From: Streptomyces sp. CB02261
Lineage (GTDB): Bacteria; Actinomycetota; Actinomycetes; Streptomycetales; Streptomycetaceae
Length of the DNA: 64,000 nucleotides
Direction of reading: 5' to 3'
Assembly: GCF_001905665.1 (NCBI RefSeq)
Contig: NZ_LIVX01000004.1
Span: 709,019 to 773,018, forward strand
The notes beneath the pieces are model-generated. The model searched no databases. It was not told where the DNA came from and saw only the letters and a list, made by a program, of their open reading frames with translations. The position numbers were made by a program, and so were the translations under genes. Shown here one piece after another: positions 20,698 to 29,334 of this stretch (positions within the stretch are counted from its first letter, which is position 1; every line of letters starts with the position of its first letter).

Positions 20698-22092
20698 GTG
20701 GATTCGGTACGCGTGGAGCACGACCTGATCGGGGAGAGAGGCGTGCCGGCGCACGTCCACTACGGCATACACACCCTGCGGGCGGTCGAGAACTTCCCGC
20801 TCACGGGCATCGCGCTGTCCGCCCATCCGGAGCTCGTGATCGCCCTCGCCGAGGTGAAGGAGGCCGCCGCTCTCGCCCACGGCGACCTCGGAACCCTGCC
20901 GCGGGACCGGGTCGAAGCGATCGTCGCGGCATGCCGAGAGGTCCGCGACGGACGTCTGCACGACCAGTTCGTGGTGGACGTGTTCCAGGGCGGTGCGGGC
21001 ACCTCGTCGAACATGAACGTCAACGAGGTGATCGCGAACCGCGCCCTGGAGCTGCTCGGTCACGAGCGCGGCGCCTACGCCCATCTGCACCCCAACGACG
21101 ACGTCAACCGCTCCCAGAGCACCAACGACGTGTACCCGACGGCGGCCAAGCTCGCGCTGTACGCCGCCGCGGGGCGCCTGTTGGACGCGATGAGCGTCCT
21201 GGCGAACGCCTTCACCGAGCGCGGCGGCGCGTTCGCCAAGGTCGTGAAGCTCGGCAGGACGCAGCTCCAGGACGCCGTGCCGATGACCCTCGGGCAGGAG
21301 TTCGACGCGTTCGCCCTCACGGTGCGCGACGACGCGTCGCTCGTCACGCGGGCCACCTCCGCGCTGCTCGAAGTCAATCTCGGGGGAACCGCGATCGGGA
21401 CCGGCCTCAATGCCGACGCCGGATTCGCGCAACTCGCCGTGGGGCATCTGGCGACGATCACGTCGGCCCCCGTCCGTCCGGCCCGCCACCCCGTCGAGAG
21501 CACGCAGGGAGTGGGCGGATTCCTGCAGCTCTCCGGCTCCTTGAAGCAGTTCGCCCTACGCCTGGCGAAGATCTGCAACGATCTCAGACTGCTGGCCTCC
21601 GGACCGAGGGCCGGCCTGGCGGAACTCCGGCTGCCCGCGCTGCAGGCGGGGTCGAGCATCATGCCGGGCAAGGTGAACCCCGTCGTCCCCGAGGCGGTCG
21701 ACCAGGTGTGCTTCGACGTCGTCGGAGCCGATGCCTCGGTGTCCATGGCGGCCCAGGCGGGGCAGCTCCAGCTGAACGCCTTCGAGCCCTTGATGGTCCA
21801 CCACCTCCTGAACTCGACGAACCGTCTGGAGGCGGCCTGCCGCGTCCTGGCGGAGCGGTGCGTGAGCGGGATCGAGGCGAACGAGGAGCGGCTTCGCGCG
21901 TCGGTGGAGGGGTCGGCCGGTCTCGCCACGGCGCTGAATCCGGTCGTCGGCTATCAGCGGGCGACCGAACTGGCGCGCCGGTGCGTGGACACAGGGCTGT
22001 CCGTGCGCGCCCTGGCCGCCGGGAGCGGACTGCTCACCGAGGAGGAGCTGGACGTGCGGCTCGACCCCTGGAAGCTCGCCCATCCGCAGTAG
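20698..22092 (+). CDS. aspA: Aspartate ammonia-lyase
   Basis: A 464-residue member of the aspartase/fumarase superfamily: VFQGGAGTSSNMNVNEVIAN, HLHPNDDVNRSQSTNDVYPT and the catalytic signature GSSIMPGKVNPVVPEAVD are all present. Aspartase splits L-aspartate into fumarate and ammonia. Choice of aspartase over fumarase rests on overall wording of these motifs and on the neighbours (cyanophycinase-like enzymes and an amino-acid importer), which would supply aspartate. GTG 20698 follows AAAGGGGCGA. A GTAAC-ACAG-GATTC sequence at 20591-20604 resembles weakly the repeated motif seen before nearby transporter and regulator genes. Confidence 0.85.
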   Translation: MDSVRVEHDLIGERGVPAHVHYGIHTLRAVENFPLTGIALSAHPELVIALAEVKEAAALAHGDLGTLPRDRVEAIVAACREVRDGRLHDQFVVDVFQGGAGTSSNMNVNEVIANRALELLGHERGAYAHLHPNDDVNRSQSTNDVYPTAAKLALYAAAGRLLDAMSVLANAFTERGGAFAKVVKLGRTQLQDAVPMTLGQEFDAFALTVRDDASLVTRATSALLEVNLGGTAIGTGLNADAGFAQLAVGHLATITSAPVRPARHPVESTQGVGGFLQLSGSLKQFALRLAKICNDLRLLASGPRAGLAELRLPALQAGSSIMPGKVNPVVPEAVDQVCFDVVGADASVSMAAQAGQLQLNAFEPLMVHHLLNSTNRLEAACRVLAERCVSGIEANEERLRASVEGSAGLATALNPVVGYQRATELARRCVDTGLSVRALAAGSGLLTEEELDVRLDPWKLAHPQ

Positions 22093-22099
22093 GCCGCGC

Positions 22100-22182
22100 G
22101 GACCCCGGCCCGGGAGTGCCGGGCCGGGATCCGCGAGCCGGGTGGCCGGGTCCGCGCGCCGGATGCGGGGCGCGGACCCGGC
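22100..22182. terminator. Two tandem hairpins between convergent genes
   Basis: CCCGGCCCGG (22104-22113) pairs with CCGGGCCGGG (22119-22128) around a 5-base loop, extended to 22100-22132 across one mismatch. GCCGGGTCCGCGC (22145-22157) pairs perfectly over 13 bp with 22170-22182 around a 12-base loop. Lying between the stops of aspA and the minus-strand S51 gene, they can terminate from both sides. Confidence 0.7.
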
Positions 22183-22189
22183 GCTGTCG

Positions 22190-23620
22190 TCAGCTCTTGG
22201 TCAGCGTGCAGGTGTACGGGGCGGTTCCGCTGCCGCTGTAGGCCTCCACGTCGACGTAGTAGGTGCCGCTGCCGGAGGCGGTTCTGGTGAAGGTGAGGGA
22301 CTCGTCGGTGCCGGCGCCGTCGTCGACGGAGCGTGCGAGGGTGCTGCCCGCCGAGTCCAGCCAGTACAGGTCGGCGTCGTACGCGGCGGGGACGGCGCAG
22401 TTCACGGTGGCGGTCTGGCCGGATGCCAGGCCGACCTTGAAGTAGTCGCGGTCGCTGGTGGACTTCATGCTCCCGGTCAGGGTGCCGGGGGAGGGCAGGG
22501 CGGTGGCGTCGTCGGCCGTGTCACGGGTGTCGTTCGGCTCGCTCTCGGCGAGCGTGGTGCCGCCGCTCTGGCCTCCGCAGTCGGTCACCGGCGTGCCGTT
22601 GTAGAGGTTGGCGTCGGCCACTCCGCCGGTGACGCTGCGCAGGTAGTACCCGCAGGTGGGCCGGTTCCTGAAGTCGAACGTGGCGCCCGGCGTCAGGCGC
22701 CAGATCTTGAAGCCGGAGTACGTCAGGGGCTTGCGGTCGACGGCCTGTTCGGGCTGGTGGTCGGCGAGGACCACATAGGCGTCCTTGCCGTACTGGGTGG
22801 CCAGGCCGTTGCGGTCGATGAACAGCGAGCCGCCGCCCTCCTCGACTCCGACGCCCCATGCGGCGCCCCCTGTCGTGAGACCGTCCTTCACCGCGCGGGC
22901 GAGGAAGGACATGGTACGGCCCATGCGGTCGCGGGTCACGAAGTGGGAGTCGTTGACGACGCCGCCGTAGTCGGCCCACTGGAACATGCCGGTGGTGAAG
23001 CTGATGGCGCGGTCGTAGGGGTTGGCGAGGGCTTCGGCGCTGGTGACGCTGCCGTTGCACGCGTCGTAGACGACGGGGCTGTTGATGTGGTGGCCGGCGC
23101 TCCCGCCGCCGGACCCGCCGCCCTTGGCCACCACGGACTCGACGGAGGCCTCGAGCGCGGTTCCCTTCCACGCGGCGTACCGGCACTGGTCGCCGCCGGC
23201 GAAGTAGACGAACTCGGCGTTGCGGACGTCGGTGTTGACCTGGCTGTTGTTCCCGTCGCCGGCCGTGGTGAGCGTCCACGTCGTACACGAGTTCACGCCG
23301 GTCAGGCCCATGACGGCGTCGCACTCGGGGGTCCTGCTGCCCGAGGTGGGGGCCGACCCGGAGAGGACGACGACATCCATGCTGCCGGTGCCCCCGCGGA
23401 TGGCGTCGACCGCCCGGGCCATGGAGGCCGCGACGACGCCGCCGGCGCCGTTCATCGTGAACGCGGGGCCGTTCCACGACGTGCGACTCACGTCGGACGT
23501 GCTGCCCAGCCGGATCCTGTCCGCGGCGGCGTGGGCGGGCTGCTGGATCGTCACGGCCGCGGTGACCGCGAGCAGGGCGACGGCGAGCGGCGCGCTCGCC
23601 CGTGAGAGACGTGAGGTCAT
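22190..23620 (-). CDS. Secreted cyanophycinase-like (S51) peptidase with PPC domain
   Basis: A 476-residue secreted protein. The signal peptide runs LAVALLAVTAAVTIQQPAHA. Residues 30-350 resemble cyanophycinase-like exopeptidases: MDVVVLSGSAPTSG, FVYFAGGDQCRYA and GGGSGGGSAGHHINSP, where the Ser of GGSAG would be the nucleophile of the S51 family. The C-terminal 100 residues (ESEPNDTRDTADDA through YYVDVEAYSGSG) form a bacterial pre-peptidase C-terminal (PPC) beta-sandwich, often involved in substrate or surface binding. ATG 23620 follows GGAG. Cyanophycinases release beta-Asp-Arg dipeptides from cyanophycin; His after the SAG motif instead of Ala suggests a changed specificity. It is divergent from an amino-acid ABC operon. 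Confidence 0.72.
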   Translation of the reverse strand: MTSRLSRASAPLAVALLAVTAAVTIQQPAHAAADRIRLGSTSDVSRTSWNGPAFTMNGAGGVVAASMARAVDAIRGGTGSMDVVVLSGSAPTSGSRTPECDAVMGLTGVNSCTTWTLTTAGDGNNSQVNTDVRNAEFVYFAGGDQCRYAAWKGTALEASVESVVAKGGGSGGGSAGHHINSPVVYDACNGSVTSAEALANPYDRAISFTTGMFQWADYGGVVNDSHFVTRDRMGRTMSFLARAVKDGLTTGGAAWGVGVEEGGGSLFIDRNGLATQYGKDAYVVLADHQPEQAVDRKPLTYSGFKIWRLTPGATFDFRNRPTCGYYLRSVTGGVADANLYNGTPVTDCGGQSGGTTLAESEPNDTRDTADDATALPSPGTLTGSMKSTSDRDYFKVGLASGQTATVNCAVPAAYDADLYWLDSAGSTLARSVDDGAGTDESLTFTRTASGSGTYYVDVEAYSGSGTAPYTCTLTKS

Positions 23621-23960
23621 CTGTGCTCCAGGGAGGTGGGGGTGGGTCGCGTGCAGCACCGCGGAACGGACGCCGTCGGGACGACGGGTTCCGGCGCGGG
23701 CTCATCGGGTTGGTAGCGGAACATACAAGCCATTCGCTGGAACGGGAAGATGTAAGTCCGTCTGGACTCCTCTCCTCCTGACGGAGCGCCAGAATCTCGT
23801 ACCAAACCGGTGTGAAATGCCGTGCTGGAGGCCTGGAAGACCGCGTTACGTGAACGTAACGCGAGTTACATCTAGCCAGAGCGGGGATTGATCTGTAATT
23901 TTTCCGCTGTGGCCGGCGGCCAGAACCCGCCGGCGAAGAATCCTCGAGAGGATCACCCCG
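23621..23960. promoter_or_regulatory. Divergent promoter region with two inverted repeats
   Basis: This 340-bp region separates the S51 gene from the ABC operon. CGCGTTACGT (23842-23851) and ACGTAACGCG (23854-23863) form a perfect 10-bp inverted repeat with a 2-base centre. GTAAC (23856-23860) with GTTAC (23865-23869), spaced by four bases, overlaps it and recurs in similar form near 31215 and 35982. The A+T-rich stretch around 23893-23906 is a candidate promoter. A regulator of the RpiR pair nearby is a reasonable candidate to bind here. Confidence 0.5.
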
Positions 23961-24905
23961 ATGACCACGCGTCCTGCCCACCGCGCGGCGGCTGCCGCCA
24001 TAGCGGCCACAGCGCTTCTCTCCCTCTCCGGCTGCGGGGGTGACGGGCCCGCCCCCGCCGCGGCCGGCACGGTCTCCGTCGCCGGTGTGGAGGTCGAGAA
24101 GGACCAGACCCTGCACGACATGCTGCCCGAGGCGATCAGGAAGGCCGGCAAGGTCAGAGTGGCCACCGACGTTCCCTACCCGCCCTTCGAGATGTTCGTG
24201 AAGGAGGGCGAGAGCGACCTCACCGGTCTGGACTACGACCTGGGCCAGGCGCTGGGCGGCAAGCTCGGTGTGACGTTCGCCTTCACCCCGCAGAAGTTCG
24301 ACGGCATCGTCCCGGCCATCCAGGCCGGCAAGTTCGACGTCGCGATGTCGGCCATCACCGACAACAAGGACCGCCAGCAGGTCGTGGACTTCGTCGACTA
24401 CTCGCAGTCGGGCTCCGGCATCCTCGTCGCCGAGGGCAACCCGTCCAAGATCAGCACCCTGGACACCCTGTGCGGGCAGAAGGTCGCGGTGCAGACCGCG
24501 ACCAACCAGCTCGACCTGCTCAAGAGCCACCAGGCGGCCTGCGCCAAGGCGGGCAAGGGGAAGATCGACATCCAGACCTTCCCCAAGGACTCCGACGCCC
24601 AGCTCGCCCTGCGCTCGGGCAAGGTCGTCGCCCAGGTCCTCACCAAGCCCGCCGCCGGCTGGGTCGCCAAGACCGCTGACGACGGCGCGGCCTTCGACCT
24701 CGTCGAGGACCCGGCGGCCCCCGGAGGCTACAACGCCTCGCCCAACGGCATCGCGGTCAGCAAGGACCTGCCCGAGCTGACGGACGCGATCCTCAAGGCC
24801 CTGCAGGCCCTCATCGACGACGGCACCGTCGCCGCGATCTACAACCAGTACGGCGTCGCGTCGATCGCCGTCCCCAAGGCCACCAAGAACGCGGCGGTGG
24901 ACTAG
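23961..24905 (+). CDS. Amino acid ABC transporter substrate-binding lipoprotein
   Basis: A 314-residue lipoprotein: the lipobox LSLSGC near residue 30 marks lipidation. VATDVPYPPFEMFV, GLDYDLGQALGGKLGV, FDGIVPAIQAGKFDVAMSAI and DFVDYSQSGSGILV are the signature stretches of family 3 solute-binding proteins for polar or charged amino acids (His, Arg, Gln, Asp/Glu). The ligand cannot be decided from the sequence. It is the first gene of a four-gene operon (permease, ATPase, M20 peptidase) with 2-bp spacing and then overlaps, downstream of the inverted repeats at 23842-23869. Confidence 0.9.
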   Translation: MTTRPAHRAAAAAIAATALLSLSGCGGDGPAPAAAGTVSVAGVEVEKDQTLHDMLPEAIRKAGKVRVATDVPYPPFEMFVKEGESDLTGLDYDLGQALGGKLGVTFAFTPQKFDGIVPAIQAGKFDVAMSAITDNKDRQQVVDFVDYSQSGSGILVAEGNPSKISTLDTLCGQKVAVQTATNQLDLLKSHQAACAKAGKGKIDIQTFPKDSDAQLALRSGKVVAQVLTKPAAGWVAKTADDGAAFDLVEDPAAPGGYNASPNGIAVSKDLPELTDAILKALQALIDDGTVAAIYNQYGVASIAVPKATKNAAVD

Positions 24906-24907
24906 AG

Positions 24908-25870
24908 ATGACCAGCACCGAAGCACCCGCGGAAGCCACCCTGAAAGGTGAGCCGCACGCCCAGGACCTCGAAGTCGTCCCCGTACGCAACTACGGCCGC
25001 TGGATCGCCGCGATCACCTCGCTGCTGGCCCTCGTCGGGCTGATCGGCTCCCTCGCCAAGAACGACAACCTCCACTGGGACGTCGTCGGCACGTATCTCT
25101 TCGCCGACCTCATCTTCGACGGACTGGCCACCACGCTCTGGCTGACCGCCGCCGCCATGCTCCTCGGCCTGGGTCTGGGCACCCTGATCGCCGTCATGAG
25201 GCTGTCCTCCAGTCCCGTCCTGTACGGACTGGCCACGGCCTTCGTCTGGATCTTCCGAGGCACCCCCCTGCTCGTGCAGATCATCTTCTGGGGCTACGCG
25301 GCGGCCCTCTACAAGTACGTGAAGATCGGCGTCCCCTTCACCGACATCACGTTCTTCCAGGCCGAGACGAACGCGCTGCTGACGCCCGCGATCGCGGCCC
25401 TGCTCGCCCTCGGCCTCAACGAAGCGGCCTACGCCTCGGAGATCGTGCGCGCCGGCATCCAGTCCGTCGATCCCGGCCAGGCCGAAGCCGCGCACTCGCT
25501 CGGCATGCGGCCCGCGCTCACCATGCGCAGGATCGTCCTCCCGCAGGCCATGCGCGTGATCATCCCTCCCATGGGCAACGAGACCATCAACATGCTCAAG
25601 ATGACCGCCTTGGTCTCGGTCATCTCCGCCCACGACCTGATGTCCAACATCCAGGACGTCTACGCCCAGAACTACCAGGTCATCCCCATGCTGGTCGTCG
25701 CCAGCCTCTGGTACCTCGCCCTCGTGACCCTGCTCAGCGTTCCCCAGGCATGGCTGGAGCGGCGGTACGGACGAGGCACCACCAGAGCGGGCCACGTCTC
25801 CCCGCTGCGGCGCATGCTCGGCGGAGCCACGGGGTGGATCGGCAAGAACAGCAAGGAGGAGAGCCGATGA
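24908..25870 (+). CDS. Amino acid ABC transporter permease
   Basis: A 320-residue inner-membrane permease of the polar amino acid (HisMQ/ArtQM) group. An N-terminal cytoplasmic region of about 40 residues precedes five to six helices; FRGTPLLVQIIFWGYAAALY and NEAAYASEIVRAGIQSVDPG carry the typical permease motif that docks on the ATPase, and AAHSLGMRPALTMRRIVLPQ is the EAA loop. It is a single permease, so it would act as a homodimer. It overlaps the ATPase gene by four bases. Confidence 0.92.
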   Translation: MTSTEAPAEATLKGEPHAQDLEVVPVRNYGRWIAAITSLLALVGLIGSLAKNDNLHWDVVGTYLFADLIFDGLATTLWLTAAAMLLGLGLGTLIAVMRLSSSPVLYGLATAFVWIFRGTPLLVQIIFWGYAAALYKYVKIGVPFTDITFFQAETNALLTPAIAALLALGLNEAAYASEIVRAGIQSVDPGQAEAAHSLGMRPALTMRRIVLPQAMRVIIPPMGNETINMLKMTALVSVISAHDLMSNIQDVYAQNYQVIPMLVVASLWYLALVTLLSVPQAWLERRYGRGTTRAGHVSPLRRMLGGATGWIGKNSKEESR

Positions 25871-26631
25871 GCACTCCCATGGTGCGCGCCGAAGGCGTGC
25901 GCAAGCATTTCGGCAGGCTCGAGGTGCTCAAGGGCATCGACCTCACCGTCGAACGCGGTCAGGTCTGCTGCCTTCTGGGACCTTCCGGTTCCGGCAAGTC
26001 CACCTTCCTGCGCTGCATCAACCACCTGGAGAAGATCGACGGAGGCAGGCTCACCGTCGACGGCGAACTCGTCGGCTACCGCCAGCACGGCGACAAGCTC
26101 CACGAACTGCGCGAGCGGGAAGTCGCGGAACGCCGCCGGGACATCGGCATGGTCTTCCAGCGGTTCAACCTGTTCCCGCACATGACGGCCGTCGAGAACG
26201 TCATGGAAGCACCCGTCAAGGTCGGCGCCGTCGCCAGGAACACCGCCCGGGAGCAGGCCCACGACCTGCTCGCACAGGTCGGCCTGGGCGACAGGGCCGG
26301 ACACTACCCCGCTCAGCTGTCCGGCGGACAGCAGCAGCGGGTCGCCATCGCCCGGGCGCTCGCCATGAAGCCCAAGCTGATGCTCTTCGACGAGCCGACC
26401 TCCGCGCTGGACCCCGAGCTCGTGGGCGACGTCCTGGACGTCATGCGGCAGCTCGCCGCCGACGGCATGACCATGGTCGTCGTCACCCATGAGATCGGAT
26501 TCGCCCGCGAGGTCGGCGACACCGCCGTCTTCATGGACGAGGGCGTCGTCGTCGAAGCCGGCGACCCCCGCCGGGTGCTCGTCGACCCGGAACAGGACCG
26601 CACCCGCGCCTTCCTGTCCAAGGTCCTGTGA
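25867..26631 (+). CDS. Amino acid ABC transporter ATP-binding protein
   Basis: A 254-residue ABC ATPase of the GlnQ/ArtP type. Walker A GPSGSGKST, Q-loop MVFQRFNLFPHMT, signature LSGGQQQRVAIARAL, Walker B LMLFDEPTSALD and the switch His in VVVTHEIGF are all present. It powers uptake together with the permease and lipoprotein upstream. The ATG at 25867 overlaps the permease stop (ATGA) and its own stop overlaps the next gene (GTGA). Confidence 0.95.
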   Translation: MSTPMVRAEGVRKHFGRLEVLKGIDLTVERGQVCCLLGPSGSGKSTFLRCINHLEKIDGGRLTVDGELVGYRQHGDKLHELREREVAERRRDIGMVFQRFNLFPHMTAVENVMEAPVKVGAVARNTAREQAHDLLAQVGLGDRAGHYPAQLSGGQQQRVAIARALAMKPKLMLFDEPTSALDPELVGDVLDVMRQLAADGMTMVVVTHEIGFAREVGDTAVFMDEGVVVEAGDPRRVLVDPEQDRTRAFLSKVL

Positions 26632-27842
26632 GCGCCCCCGTCCGCCGGCAGCAGCCGGTCACGGAACTCCTCGGCCTGGCCCGCGCCCACCGGGCCCGGT
26701 ACCTGCGCGATCTCGAGGAGCTCGTCTCCATCGACTCCGGCTCCTACAACGCCGCCGGGGTCGACAGGGTCGCCGACTGGGTCGAGCACCGCCTGCACCG
26801 CCTCGGCTTCGAGGTCGAACGCGTCCGCTTCCCGCCCGAGGCCGGACAGCGCTCCGGTGACGCGCTGATCGGCCGCAGGCGCGGAAGCCTCCCCGAGTCC
26901 GAAGGCGGCCGCAGGATCATCCTCGCGGGCCACATGGACACCGTCTTCGAGGACGGCACCGCCGCCGCCCGCCCCTTCGCCGTGAACGGCTCCCTCGCCA
27001 CCGGCCCCGGAGTGAGCGACGACAAGGGGGGCCTGCTGGCAGGCCTCACCGCCCTGGAGATCCTCGCCGAGCACGGCACCGACGCGTACGCCGAGCTGGT
27101 CCTCCTCGCCACCCCGGACGAGGAGATCGGTTCACCGGCCAGCCGCGACCTCATCGAGCGCACCGCCGCCGGCATGCACTACGGGCTCGGGCTCGAATGC
27201 GCCCGGGAGAACGGCGACCTCGTCATCGCCCGCAAGGGCGTCGCCGACTTCCGCCTCACCGTCACCGGCAAGGCGGCGCACGCCGGCATCGAACCCGAGC
27301 GCGGCGCCAACGCCGCCCTCGCGGCCGCGCACCTGGTCGTCTCGCTCCAGGCGCTCAACGGCCACTGGGACGACGTCACCCTCAACGTGGGCGTGGTCCG
27401 GGCAGGCACCCGCGCCAACATCGTCTGCCCGGAGGCCGAGCTCCGCGTCGAGGTCCGGGCAGCCACCACGGCCGATGTGCGGCGTGCGAGGCGGGCCATC
27501 CAGGAAGCCGCGGACCACCCGGCGGTGCCCGGCACCAGCGTCGTCGTCGAACAGCTCGACCTGTGCCCGCCGATGGAGGACACCCCCGCCTCGCGCCGCA
27601 TGCTCGACAAGGCCCGGCAGGTGGCACACGCGGTCGGCGTGGAACTCGGCGCCACCGCCACGGGCGGGGTCGGCGACGCCAACCTCATCGCCGGAGCAGG
27701 TGTCCCGACCCTCGACGGCCTCGGCCCCATCGGAGGCGCCGACCACACCCCGCAGGAGTGGCTCGACATCTCCAGCGTCCCTCAGCGCGTCGCCGTACTC
27801 GCCGCGCTCGTCGCCTCCCTCGGCGACGCCCGGAACCCCTGA
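26628..27842 (+). CDS. M20 family zinc peptidase (glutamate carboxypeptidase-like)
   Basis: A 404-residue cytoplasmic peptidase. The zinc-site pattern is complete: HMDTVF, GPGVSDDKGG, TPDEEIGS (catalytic Glu), LECARENGD and, near the end, GGADHTPQEW. A dimerisation domain lies between. Members split dipeptides or N-acylated amino acids. Encoded within the ABC operon and next to two cyanophycinase-like genes, it could hydrolyse imported dipeptides such as beta-Asp-Arg; isoaspartyl dipeptidases of known type belong to other families, so this is inference. GTG 26628 overlaps the ATPase stop. Confidence 0.9.
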   Translation: MSAPVRRQQPVTELLGLARAHRARYLRDLEELVSIDSGSYNAAGVDRVADWVEHRLHRLGFEVERVRFPPEAGQRSGDALIGRRRGSLPESEGGRRIILAGHMDTVFEDGTAAARPFAVNGSLATGPGVSDDKGGLLAGLTALEILAEHGTDAYAELVLLATPDEEIGSPASRDLIERTAAGMHYGLGLECARENGDLVIARKGVADFRLTVTGKAAHAGIEPERGANAALAAAHLVVSLQALNGHWDDVTLNVGVVRAGTRANIVCPEAELRVEVRAATTADVRRARRAIQEAADHPAVPGTSVVVEQLDLCPPMEDTPASRRMLDKARQVAHAVGVELGATATGGVGDANLIAGAGVPTLDGLGPIGGADHTPQEWLDISSVPQRVAVLAALVASLGDARNP

Positions 27843-27864
27843 ACCACTCCCCGGCCGGGCGCGG

Positions 27865-27932
27865 CCCGAACGCGTCTCGTACGCCTCGCCCCCGCCCAAG
27901 CCCGAAAGCGTCTCGAACGCCTCGCCCCGCCC
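27865..27932. repeat. Imperfect direct repeat, period 36 bp
   Basis: Two copies of a roughly 32-bp unit beginning CCCGAA and containing GCGTCTCG and CGCCTCGCCCC lie at about 27865-27896 and 27901-27932, with a few mismatches. They sit just after the M20 gene in the 198-bp gap before the cyanophycinase gene. Function unknown; possibly slipped-strand duplication. Confidence 0.5.
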
Positions 27933-28040
27933 CCTGCCCGACCACCCCGCAGGACCCGTGCCCACCTGCCCGCGCGGAACCGGCACCGGCATGCGGGCGA
28001 GGGGGCCGGTCCATCCGTCATCCGATCCACGGAGGCACCC

Positions 28041-29327
28041 ATGCGCGCATCCTCACGTCCCGCCCGCCGCACCGTCCTCACCTGCGGCATCGCTCTCACC
28101 CTCCTGACCACGGCCCCCGTCGCCCAGGCGGGGCCCGAACGCCCCGACCGCACGGCAGGCTCGCTCGTCCTGATCGGCGGAGGGCTGAAGGACGACAACA
28201 CAGCGGTCTACGGCGAGATCATCCGGCGGGCCGGCGGCCCCGCGGCCCGTATCGGAGTCATCACCGCGGCCTCCGTACCCGAAAGCCAGGACCCGAACGC
28301 CGGCGACCCGGCACGGTGCAGCAACTCCGCGTGCAACGGGGCCTACTACGCCGGCCTCTTCAAGAGACACGGCGCGGCCCACGCCGAGTGGGTGCCGCTC
28401 GACATCGACCACGTCGCGAACGCCGACTCCGACGCCGTCGTCGCCCAGGTCAACTCCATGAGCGGCTTCTTCTTCGGCGGCGGCGACCAGTACCGCTACC
28501 TCACCACCCTCCTCCACGGCGACGCGCACACCGACTCCAAGGTCCTCGCCGCCATCCGCGCCAAGCTCGCCCGAGGAGCCGTCGTCTCCGGCTCCTCCGC
28601 CGGCGCCCAGATCGTCTCCGGCCCCGACATGGTCAGCGGCGGCGAATCCTACGAAGCCCTGCGGGACGGCAGCGCCCCCGGCTACTTCGACGATGCCACC
28701 CGGCTCGGCTACATCCCCCGGGGCGGTTTCGGATTCCTCAGCTCCGGGCTCATCGACACCCACACCGGAGCGTACGGACGGGAAGGCAGGGCCTACCGCC
28801 TGGCCGCCGACACCGGACACGACCGCGTCTACGCGCTCGAGGAGAACACCGCCCTGGTCGTCGACGCCCCGGGCAGCCGGCGCGAGCGGATGACGGTCCT
28901 CGGCCCCAACGGCGTCGCCGTTCTGGACCTGCGGAGCGCCCACGTCCGGACCGACGCCGGCTGGAGCATGCGCAACGCCCGCTACACCTACCTCACCCAG
29001 TCGGACCGTTACGACCCGCACACCTGGACGACCCGCCCCGCCGCGGACAAGCGGCGTCTGCGCCCCGCCGGCACGACGCCCGTCCCCGTCAACACCGACG
29101 TCTTCTTCTCCGCGTCCAACCCCGCCGGCACGCCCTACTCGTTCCGCACCACGGCGCGCGCCCTCGCCTCGGCCCGGGCACAGAGCACCGCGACCGCCAC
29201 CACCTTCGAGACCGACCCCCGCTTCACCGTCACCTTCTCCAAGACCAGGGGCTTCAGCGCCTGGTCCGGCGACGGTGCCACCCCGCAGACGCTCGTCGAC
29301 CTGCAGATCGGCATCGCGCCACGATGA
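28041..29327 (+). CDS. Secreted cyanophycinase
   Basis: A 428-residue secreted S51 enzyme. The N-terminus has twin arginines (ARRTVLTCGIALTLLTTAPV) with cleavage near AQA. The core shows GSLVLIGGGLKDDNTAVY, SGFFFGGGDQYRYL and VVSGSSAGAQIVSG; the Ser of SSAG is the nucleophile and GGDQ is the conserved substrate-side motif. Extracellular cyanophycinases digest cyanophycin (multi-L-arginyl-poly-aspartate) to beta-Asp-Arg. A C-terminal extension of about 130 residues (from around 300) is unlike the short cytoplasmic enzymes. GGAGG at 28031-28035 sets the ATG. Second S51 enzyme of this region; together with importer, M20 peptidase and aspartase it suggests a cyanophycin-use pathway. Confidence 0.85.
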   Translation: MRASSRPARRTVLTCGIALTLLTTAPVAQAGPERPDRTAGSLVLIGGGLKDDNTAVYGEIIRRAGGPAARIGVITAASVPESQDPNAGDPARCSNSACNGAYYAGLFKRHGAAHAEWVPLDIDHVANADSDAVVAQVNSMSGFFFGGGDQYRYLTTLLHGDAHTDSKVLAAIRAKLARGAVVSGSSAGAQIVSGPDMVSGGESYEALRDGSAPGYFDDATRLGYIPRGGFGFLSSGLIDTHTGAYGREGRAYRLAADTGHDRVYALEENTALVVDAPGSRRERMTVLGPNGVAVLDLRSAHVRTDAGWSMRNARYTYLTQSDRYDPHTWTTRPAADKRRLRPAGTTPVPVNTDVFFSASNPAGTPYSFRTTARALASARAQSTATATTFETDPRFTVTFSKTRGFSAWSGDGATPQTLVDLQIGIAPR

Positions 29328-29334
29328 CCGCCTC

